Origin: a virus
Virus record (IMG/VR): IMGVR_UViG_3300048033_001309
Coordinates: 1-20,329 of that record
Direction: 5' to 3' (one strand)
DNA: 20,329 nucleotides
The position numbers and the translations under genes are program-made. A model generated the notes under the pieces. It was not told the origin of the DNA and searched no databases. It saw only the letters and a program-made list of their open reading frames with translations. Within the stretch, counting starts at the first letter, position 1; the number at the start of each line of letters is the position of its first letter. Of this stretch, positions 6,829 through 11,824 are shown one piece after another.

Positions 6829-7091
6829 AAAAACTATTATTAATTATTTCAGCGTCCTTTTTGATTAGTTGTTCGGCTGGTAAAGTTGTAAATTCTAAAG
6901 ATATTACAGCTCAAACAAACTGGCTAGATTCTAGCGAAGATAATCCTATTATCAACGTTATTCAAAAAGTGTATGCTAATGATGACATTGAAATTGTTAT
7001 CAAAAAAAAATACACAACCGATTACGTTAAAATAATGCAACGGAACGGTAAAAAAATTATTAACAAAAAAACTGAGCGTAATGGCTTATAA
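6825..7091 (+). CDS. Small predicted lipoprotein
   Basis: This 88-residue protein has a classic lipoprotein signal: MKK, a hydrophobic stretch (residues 4-14) and the lipobox LISC with C16 as the lipidated residue. The mature part is about 73 residues, hydrophilic and very Lys-rich at its end. Ser at +2 would suggest outer-membrane sorting by the E. coli rule; whether that applies to this host is unknown. Phage lipoproteins known from T5 (Llp) block reinfection by binding a receptor, and others help lysis; the nearby holin-like gene fits lysis, but neither role is demonstrated. A nine-A tract at 7002-7010 could slip. Start ATG overlaps the previous stop (ATGA). Confidence 0.7.
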   Translation: MKKLLLIISASFLISCSAGKVVNSKDITAQTNWLDSSEDNPIINVIQKVYANDDIEIVIKKKYTTDYVKIMQRNGKKIINKKTERNGL

Positions 7092-7173
7092 AAAATCAGT
7101 AAAAAAATGCAAGAAATGCGGCAAACCAATGTCGTCTTGCAAGTGTAAAAGATCAAAATCAAAATCTTATTAA
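7081..7173 (+). CDS. 30-residue Cys-rich basic microprotein (possible zinc knuckle)
   Basis: A 30-codon frame starts at ATG 7081, inside the last codons of the lipoprotein gene, and ends at TAA 7171-7173, three bases before the next ATG. The protein has C10-K-K-C13 and, after CGKPMSS, C20-K-C22, in a Lys/Ser-rich background. A CxxC pair followed by CxC could bind one zinc ion. It fits exactly into the run of overlapping tiny genes, which is the main support for its being real. Function unknown. Confidence 0.5.
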   Translation: MAYKKSVKKCKKCGKPMSSCKCKRSKSKSY

Positions 7174-7175
7174 TT

Positions 7176-7361
7176 ATGAAATTAATTTTATTAGTAGCAG
7201 TACTAGTAGCTGCAGTAGCTGCCGCTTGGGTAGGAGCAGTTAAATTAAATAAAAAAGGACTTCTTAAGGATGAAAACAATAATAACGTACCAGATATTGT
7301 TGATGACAAAATTGAAGAAGTAAAACAAAAAGTAAAAAAAGCTGTAAAAAATAAAAAGTAA
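7176..7361 (+). CDS. Small membrane-anchored protein with EF-hand-like loop
   Basis: This 61-residue protein has an N-terminal hydrophobic helix (residues ~3-23, LILLVAVLVAAVAAAWVGAV) that should anchor it in a membrane. Residues 32-43 (DENNNNVPDIVD) place Asp/Asn at positions 1, 3, 5, 9 and 12 of a 12-residue calcium-type loop, like EF-hand or thrombospondin type 3 loops. The C-terminal ~17 residues are a Lys-rich helix. The same plan (one membrane helix, then a D/N-rich loop) occurs in small proteins of other phages. It lies between the Cys-rich microprotein and a basic protein, with its TAA overlapping the next ATG. A lysis or membrane role is possible but unproven. Confidence 0.65.
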   Translation: MKLILLVAVLVAAVAAAWVGAVKLNKKGLLKDENNNNVPDIVDDKIEEVKQKVKKAVKNKK

Positions 7362-7648
7362 TGGCAACCAAAAACGCACCATCAAGAAAAAAATCTAAAG
7401 GCTATTACGCCGAAGTTAAAAAAGGTGGTGGTACTGGTTCTAAGGCTGGCGGCGGTATGACTAAAAAAGGTGTCGCTAAATACAGAAAGGATAACCCTGG
7501 AAGTAAGCTTAAAACCGCAGTTACCACTCCGCCATCAAAACTCAAGAAAGGAAGCAAAGCCTGGAAGAGACGTAAATCATTTTGTGCAAGATCTAAAAGC
7601 TGGACTTCAGAAAGAGGTAAAGCAGCAAGAAGAAAATGGAACTGTTAA
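7361..7648 (+). CDS. Lys/Arg-rich small phage protein (MTKKGVAKYR-type)
   Basis: This 95-residue, strongly basic protein has a Gly/Lys-rich N-terminal half (YYAEVKKGGGTGSKAGGG) and a conserved-looking half with MTKKGVAKYRKDNPGSKLKT, then KKGSKAWKRRKSFCARSKSW and a final RRKWNC. I recall this pattern from many uncultured marine phages and cyanophages, where it is listed as hypothetical. Two Cys (in SFCAR and the terminal residue) are kept with the basic clusters. The charge suggests binding to nucleic acid, either packaged DNA or RNA. ATG 7361 overlaps the preceding TAA (TAATG). Function is not assigned. Confidence 0.7.
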   Translation: MATKNAPSRKKSKGYYAEVKKGGGTGSKAGGGMTKKGVAKYRKDNPGSKLKTAVTTPPSKLKKGSKAWKRRKSFCARSKSWTSERGKAARRKWNC

Positions 7649-7649
7649 T

Positions 7650-7757
7650 ATGAAAAAACTATCACCGAAACAAAAAAAGATTGCTAAGAAAGCTGCGCCT
7701 TATAACAAAATCACAGGAGCTGATTTTAAAGCAATGAAAAAGAAAAAAAGAAAGTAA
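7650..7757 (+). CDS. 35-residue basic microprotein
   Basis: The sequence is short and Lys-rich (KKLSPKQKKIAKKAAPYNK, then ITGADFKAMKKKKRK). I chose ATG 7650, one base after the upstream TAA. The same frame is open further upstream to 7470, but that longer form would run through the middle of the preceding gene in another frame and reads as a shadow. The core K-I-A-x-x-A-x-P-x-x-x-I-T-x-A-D-F-K resembles short proteins seen in the same neighbourhood of other marine phages. The TAA overlaps the next ATG. Function unknown; DNA binding is possible from the charge. Confidence 0.6.
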   Translation: MKKLSPKQKKIAKKAAPYNKITGADFKAMKKKKRK

Positions 7758-7894
7758 TGCCAAAAGACGCTTGTTACAATAAAGTAAAGAAAAAATATAG
7801 GGTGTTTCCATCAGCTTATGCTTCGGGAGCTATTGCTAAATGCCGTAAAGTAGGCGCAAAGAATTGGGGCAATGGCCGTAAGAAAAAGCGCTAA
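7757..7894 (+). CDS. 45-residue basic Cys-containing microprotein (FPSAYASGAI motif)
   Basis: A 45-codon frame from ATG 7757 (TAATG with the previous stop) to TAA 7892-7894. The sequence is highly patterned: DACYNKVKKKYRVFPSAYAS, then GAIAKCRKVGAKNWG and a Lys/Arg tail. The CYxKVKxxYxVFPSAYASG...KCRKVGxxNWG pattern is one I recognise from many phages and also from some large DNA viruses of eukaryotes, so this is a real conserved protein despite its size. Two Cys residues bracket the motif. It overlaps the next gene by 23 bases. The role is unknown; its recurrence in structural regions suggests a virion or nucleic-acid partner. Confidence 0.7.
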   Translation: MPKDACYNKVKKKYRVFPSAYASGAIAKCRKVGAKNWGNGRKKKR

Positions 7895-8147
7895 GGGAGC
7901 ATCTCTACGCCGTTGGTTTAAAGAAGAATGGACTGATGTTCGTACTGGTAAGCCATGCGGTAGAAGTAAAGGTGAAAAACGTGGTGTGCCATATTGCAGA
8001 CCTAAAAAACGTGTTTCGTCTAAAACACCTAAAACAGCGTCTGAAATGTCTGCGGCTGAAAAGCGTAAAAAGATTGCAGAAAAGAAACGACTTGGGCAAC
8101 CGGCAGGTAAGCCACGTCGTGTAAAAAACACAAAACGTAGAAAATAA
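7872..8147 (+). CDS. Arg/Lys-rich small phage protein (SLRRWFKEEW motif)
   Basis: This 91-residue, very basic protein begins with AKGASLRRWFKEEWTDVRTG, continues KPCGRSKGEKRGVPYCRPKK and then RVSSKTPKTASEMSAAEKRK, and ends in a Lys/Arg tail. The order W-F-K-E-E-W, PCGR, YCRP, KTPKTASEM matches a protein type I recall from phages and large eukaryotic viruses, usually next to the FPSAYASG protein as here. Two Cys (PCGR, YCRP) could form a metal site or disulfide. It overlaps its upstream neighbour by 23 bases and the holin by one base pair of codons (TAATG). Function is unknown; charge suggests nucleic-acid contact. Confidence 0.72.
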   Translation: MAVRKSAKGASLRRWFKEEWTDVRTGKPCGRSKGEKRGVPYCRPKKRVSSKTPKTASEMSAAEKRKKIAEKKRLGQPAGKPRRVKNTKRRK

Positions 8148-8563
8148 TGTTAGGTATTTTAGCTAAAATATTTGGTGGTGCTGGCGCTGAGGTTGCTGGT
8201 AAACTGGGAGGCTTAGTAGATAAGTTTGTACATACTAAAGATGAAAAAGCCGAGTTCGAAAAAGAGATGGAAAAAATCTTTAAAGATCACGAACTGGCAT
8301 TAGAAAAAGAAATTAGTTCAAGGCATGCTGCAGATATGCAGTCTGATTCTTGGCTTAGTAAAAACATTCGCCCCATGATAACTTTATTTTCATTGGGCAT
8401 TTATACTTTATTTGCTATTACTGATGGCAACATGGGCAATTTTAATATTGCCAATCAGTATGTTGAGTTGATGGGACAAATTCTGTCTTATGCGCTCGGC
8501 TTTTACTTCACATCTCGAGGTCTAGAAAAAATGGCTTCAATTGTGAAGAAAGACAAAAAATAA
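8147..8563 (+). CDS. Holin-like membrane protein (3TM/GTA-type holin family)
   Basis: This 138-residue protein has a weakly hydrophobic Gly/Ala-rich N-terminus (1-25), a charged helical stretch (30-65), then SDSWLSKNIRPMITLF leading into a membrane helix (~76-92) and a second one (~104-122), with a Lys-rich end. The Ser-Trp-x-x-x-x-x-RP entry to the first strong helix is characteristic of the 3TM holin family linked to gene-transfer-agent release. It would form lesions in the inner membrane at the time of lysis. No endolysin gene is in this window, so a partner must lie elsewhere. It follows the basic microproteins by TAATG overlap. Confidence 0.7.
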   Translation: MLGILAKIFGGAGAEVAGKLGGLVDKFVHTKDEKAEFEKEMEKIFKDHELALEKEISSRHAADMQSDSWLSKNIRPMITLFSLGIYTLFAITDGNMGNFNIANQYVELMGQILSYALGFYFTSRGLEKMASIVKKDKK

Positions 8564-8570
8564 TTTCAAT

Positions 8571-8789
8571 ATGAATTTAATCAGGAAGATTAGCATTGGC
8601 CGTGATTATAAAAATGACGCAATGCATTACGCTGTAGGACAAGAAGTTTATGGCGGTCATACAATATGTAACATTATAGAAAAAGAGGAAAAGTTCAGTA
8701 TATTTATAAAGAAAAATAACGAAGTTTTGCCATGGAAAGATTTTAATAAAAACATGGCTGTTGCTATTGAATATAATCTTGAATATTAA
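8571..8789 (+). CDS. Small conserved phage protein, function unknown
   Basis: This 72-residue protein starts MNLIRKISIGRDYKNDAMHY, followed by AVGQEVYGGHTICNI and a charged C-terminal half. The beginning resembles hypothetical proteins common in marine phages (LIRKISIG-DYKN-AMHY-VGQ). Alternating hydrophobic stretches suggest a small beta-rich fold. No membrane segment is seen. It lies 7 bases after the holin gene and overlaps the next gene by TAATG. Function not assigned. Confidence 0.65.
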   Translation: MNLIRKISIGRDYKNDAMHYAVGQEVYGGHTICNIIEKEEKFSIFIKKNNEVLPWKDFNKNMAVAIEYNLEY

Positions 8790-9394
8790 TGCGAAGTATT
8801 TTTACTTTTATTATCGAACCTAAAGAAGGTAGATATAATAATAAAAAGAAAGTTAACGATAAGGAACTTATATTAAATAGCGTTATTGCTAATCATGAAT
8901 ACATTAGCCGTAATGCTATTGTTTTAGAAACGCCGAGCGCTATTAAAACAAATATAAAAGCCGGCGACGAAGTAATTGTTCATCATAATATTTTTAGAAG
9001 GTATCATGACGTACATGGGAATGAAGTGGACAGCTCAAATTACATCGAAGGCAATAAGTTTTTTTGCACGCCAGATCAAGTATTTCTTTATAAAAGGAAT
9101 AGGGATTGGCAAGCCCCTAGTGGCTATTGCTTTGTTAAGCCTATCAAAAGTATTGACGAGTTTGACACAAATACAGAAAGACCATTAATTGGTGTTTTAA
9201 AATACGCAGATAAAGAACTGGCAAATAATGGTATAAAAGCCGGTGATTTAGTAGGCTTTACTCCTGACAGCGAATATGAGTTTACCGTAGAAGGTGAACG
9301 TATGTATCGTGTCTTAACTAATGAAATTACAATTAAATATGAATATCAAGGAGATGAAGAAGAGTATAATCCAAGCTGGTTACAAAGCAGTTGA
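8789..9394 (+). CDS. Protein with two tandem GroES-like (Cpn10) domains
   Basis: In this 201-residue protein each half follows the co-chaperonin plan. Domain 1 (1-102): opening strand IFTFIIEPKE, a long loop (~11-40), AIVLETP, then NIKAGDEVIVHH (55-66) and closing FFCTPDQVFLYK (91-102). Domain 2 (~111-186): GYCFVKPIKS, a shorter loop (~121-131), LIGVLKYADKEL, GIKAGDLVGFTPDSEY (148-163), EGERMYRVLTNEITIKYE (168-185). The IKAGD at 56-60 and 149-153 is the GroES-type turn and is the same in both halves. Tandem Cpn10 domains are known in chloroplast Cpn20. No IVL-like docking tripeptide is obvious in domain 2; ELILN (26-30) is a candidate in domain 1. It may be a second cap for the phage or host chaperonin, or a virion protein reusing the fold. 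Fold call is by eye. Confidence 0.5.
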   Translation: MRSIFTFIIEPKEGRYNNKKKVNDKELILNSVIANHEYISRNAIVLETPSAIKTNIKAGDEVIVHHNIFRRYHDVHGNEVDSSNYIEGNKFFCTPDQVFLYKRNRDWQAPSGYCFVKPIKSIDEFDTNTERPLIGVLKYADKELANNGIKAGDLVGFTPDSEYEFTVEGERMYRVLTNEITIKYEYQGDEEEYNPSWLQSS

Positions 9395-9614
9395 TGAACT
9401 GATTAAAGTAGCTGAAGAGCAGATTATAACAAAAACAGAAGACGACGTTTCCGCAGATAGATTAAAGAATGCTGCAGCTACTAAAAAGCTTGCAATATTT
9501 GACGCTTTTGAAATACTGAATAGGATTATAGACGAAGAAAATGTCTTAGATAATAAACCTAAAGAAGAAAAGAAAGAATCATTTAAAGGCTTTGCAGAAA
9601 GGAGATCTAAATAA
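9354..9614 (+). CDS. Candidate small terminase subunit / helical protein before TerL
   Basis: The protein of about 86 residues is almost all helical and charged: SIIQAGYKAVDELIKVAEEQ, then SADRLKNAAATKKLAIFDAF and EILNRIIDEE, and a Lys/Glu-rich tail. ATG 9354 gives the shortest overlap with the upstream gene (41 bases) and starts MKKSIIQAG; ATGs at 9321 and 9339 are in frame and cannot be excluded. The ADRLKNAAATKKLAIFDAFEIL segment is one I recall in proteins immediately upstream of large terminases in marine phages. Position and helical character suggest a DNA-recognition terminase subunit, but no helix-turn-helix is evident. Its TAA overlaps the terL ATG. Confidence 0.5.
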   Translation: MKKSIIQAGYKAVDELIKVAEEQIITKTEDDVSADRLKNAAATKKLAIFDAFEILNRIIDEENVLDNKPKEEKKESFKGFAERRSK

Positions 9615-11824
9615 TGGCTTATCAGCAAACATTATATAAGATCGTAGAACCAGTGAAACTGACTACAATACACCGTTTAAACAAGAAGAAAGCTTGGAAG
9701 TACGGGTATGATAGAGATCATGATATTGTAGTTATAAGCAAGACTGGAGAGATCGGTGAAATATACGAGATAAATAACTTGTGTATAGCATTGCCAAAAC
9801 AATATGAAGTACATATTAATTCTGAAAAAAAATGGGCGCCTTTTGATTACCCTAAAGAACTTCAGCAGATTAAAAGTGTATTTGATTGGCGAGATTACCC
9901 CGAAGAGTTTAAAGATAAATGGGAGGAATATATAAATGACGAATTTGACAGGCGCGAAAACGGTTTTTGGTTTCTTAACAAGGACAAGCCTACTTATATC
10001 ACTGGCACTCATTACATGTACTTGCAGTGGACCAAGATTGATGTTGGGCACCCAGACTTTCGGGAAGCAAACAGATTATTCTTTATATTCTGGGAAGCTT
10101 GCAAAGCAGACTCGAGATGTTACGGTATGTGCTACCTTAAGAATAGACGATCTGGGTTCTCTTTTATGTCAAGCTCCGAGACCGTTAACCTTGCAACAAT
10201 TACAAGCGATGCGAGATTTGGTATACTGTCCAAGTCTGGATCCGATGCTAAGAAGATGTTTACGGATAAGGTTGTTCCAATATCAATCAACTACCCATTC
10301 TTCTTCAAACCAATTCAAGACGGTATGGATCGACCAAAATCGGAACTCGCGTATAGAGTACCAGCGTCGAAACTCACAAAGAAGTCTATACAAAACAAAG
10401 AGAAAGAAATACTCGAGGGACTCGATACAACAATAGACTGGAAAAATACAGGTGATAACTCTTATGATGGTGAAAAGCTATCGTTACTGGTTCATGATGA
10501 AAGCGGTAAATGGGAAAGACCTGACAACATATTAAACAACTGGCGTGTTACAAAAACATGTCTAAGACTCGGAAGTCGAATCATTGGTAAATGTATGATG
10601 GGATCTACATCCAATGCGCTGGACAAAGGTGGTGAAAACTTTAAAAAGTTGTATTATGACTCAGACGTCACAAAACGAAACCGCAATGGACAGACTCGCA
10701 GTGGACTATATAGTTTGTTCATACCTATGGAATGGAATTACGAAGGATTCATCGACGCTTTTGGAATACCTGTATTCGATACACCAGAACGACCAACTGA
10801 GGGACCGATGGGAGAGAGTATTGAGGTTGGAGTAATAGAGCATTGGGAAAATGAAGCAGATGGTTTAAAAGGCGATCAAGATGCGCTAAATGAATTTTAT
10901 CGTCAGTTTCCTAGGACAGAAGAGCATGCGTTCCGTGATGAAACTAAGAACAGTATATTCAATCTAGTTAAGTTATACGAGCAGATTGATTATAACGAAG
11001 ATTTAAAAAGCAGCGGCGCTATTGTAAGGGGGAACTTTCAATGGGAAAACGGCGTGCAAGATTCTAAAGTAATTTTCCATCCAAATAGTGCCGGAAGGTT
11101 TAATATATCTTGGATACCACCTATAAATCTTCAAAATCGTGTAATACTAAAAGGAGGAATGAAATGTCCAGGCAATGAGTATTTAGGTGCTTTTGGGTGT
11201 GACTCCTACGATATATCAGGAACAGTTGGTGGCAGAGGTTCGAAAGGTGCACTCCACGGTTTAACTAAGTTTAGCATGGAAGATGCACCATCAAATACTT
11301 TCTTTTTAGAGTATTTAGCAAGACCGCAAACTGCTGAAATGTTTTTTGAAGACGTACTAATGGCGATAGTATTTTACGGAATGCCGTTATTAGCTGAGAA
11401 CAACAAACCTCGTCTTTTATATTATTTAAAACGTAGAGGTTATAGAGGTTACTCAATGAACAGACCTGATAAGTCTTATACTAAACTATCAACAGCAGAA
11501 AAAGAGATTGGCGGAATACCAAACTCATCTGAAGATATAAAGCAAGCCCACGCCGCAGCAATTGAAGCTTACATAGAAAAGCATGTAGGATTAAACGAAG
11601 AAGGTAGTTATGGAAGTATGTATTTCAATACTACTTTAAACGACTGGGCTAAGTTTGATATAAATAATAGAACAAAGTTTGATGCCGCGATCAGTTCAGG
11701 CTTAGCAATAATGGCATGCAATAAAAACATGTATGCGCCAACAACGCAAAGAACAACACGTACATTAAACTTTGGATTTACAAAATATAATAATCAAGGA
11801 TCAATTTCAAAAATAATAGAATAG
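9614..11824 (+). CDS. terL: Terminase large subunit (packaging ATPase/nuclease)
   Basis: This 736-residue terminase pumps DNA into the prohead and cuts it. After an N-terminal ~130-residue extension, the ATPase has a Walker-A-like KNRRSGFSFMSSS (176-188), a Walker B LSLLVHDE (289-296) with catalytic E296, and a coupling motif MMGSTSN (328-334). The nuclease domain starts near GAFGCDSYDISG (525-536), where D530 and D533 fit metal-binding acidic residues of the RNase H fold. It is longer than many TerL (about 450-650) and similar in size to those of crAss-like and large podoviruses. ATG 9614 overlaps the previous stop, and an AAAGGAG at 9598-9604 sits 9 bases upstream, one of the few Shine-Dalgarno-like matches here, though it is inside coding sequence. 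Confidence 0.9.
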   Translation: MAYQQTLYKIVEPVKLTTIHRLNKKKAWKYGYDRDHDIVVISKTGEIGEIYEINNLCIALPKQYEVHINSEKKWAPFDYPKELQQIKSVFDWRDYPEEFKDKWEEYINDEFDRRENGFWFLNKDKPTYITGTHYMYLQWTKIDVGHPDFREANRLFFIFWEACKADSRCYGMCYLKNRRSGFSFMSSSETVNLATITSDARFGILSKSGSDAKKMFTDKVVPISINYPFFFKPIQDGMDRPKSELAYRVPASKLTKKSIQNKEKEILEGLDTTIDWKNTGDNSYDGEKLSLLVHDESGKWERPDNILNNWRVTKTCLRLGSRIIGKCMMGSTSNALDKGGENFKKLYYDSDVTKRNRNGQTRSGLYSLFIPMEWNYEGFIDAFGIPVFDTPERPTEGPMGESIEVGVIEHWENEADGLKGDQDALNEFYRQFPRTEEHAFRDETKNSIFNLVKLYEQIDYNEDLKSSGAIVRGNFQWENGVQDSKVIFHPNSAGRFNISWIPPINLQNRVILKGGMKCPGNEYLGAFGCDSYDISGTVGGRGSKGALHGLTKFSMEDAPSNTFFLEYLARPQTAEMFFEDVLMAIVFYGMPLLAENNKPRLLYYLKRRGYRGYSMNRPDKSYTKLSTAEKEIGGIPNSSEDIKQAHAAAIEAYIEKHVGLNEEGSYGSMYFNTTLNDWAKFDINNRTKFDAAISSGLAIMACNKNMYAPTTQRTTRTLNFGFTKYNNQGSISKIIE

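Noticed and set aside
7470-7757. 95-codon version of the microprotein ending at 7757
   Set aside because: The first 60 codons overlap the 7361-7648 gene out of frame. ATG 7650 right after that stop is a better start.
7811-8131. Antisense open frame of 106 codons over the basic microproteins
   Set aside because: Opposite strand of two well-patterned small genes; the Phe/Leu/Arg-rich product is a composition effect of Lys/Arg codons.
9936-10436. 166-codon open frame inside terL
   Set aside because: Different frame of a clear terminase; no independent start signal or recognisable domain.
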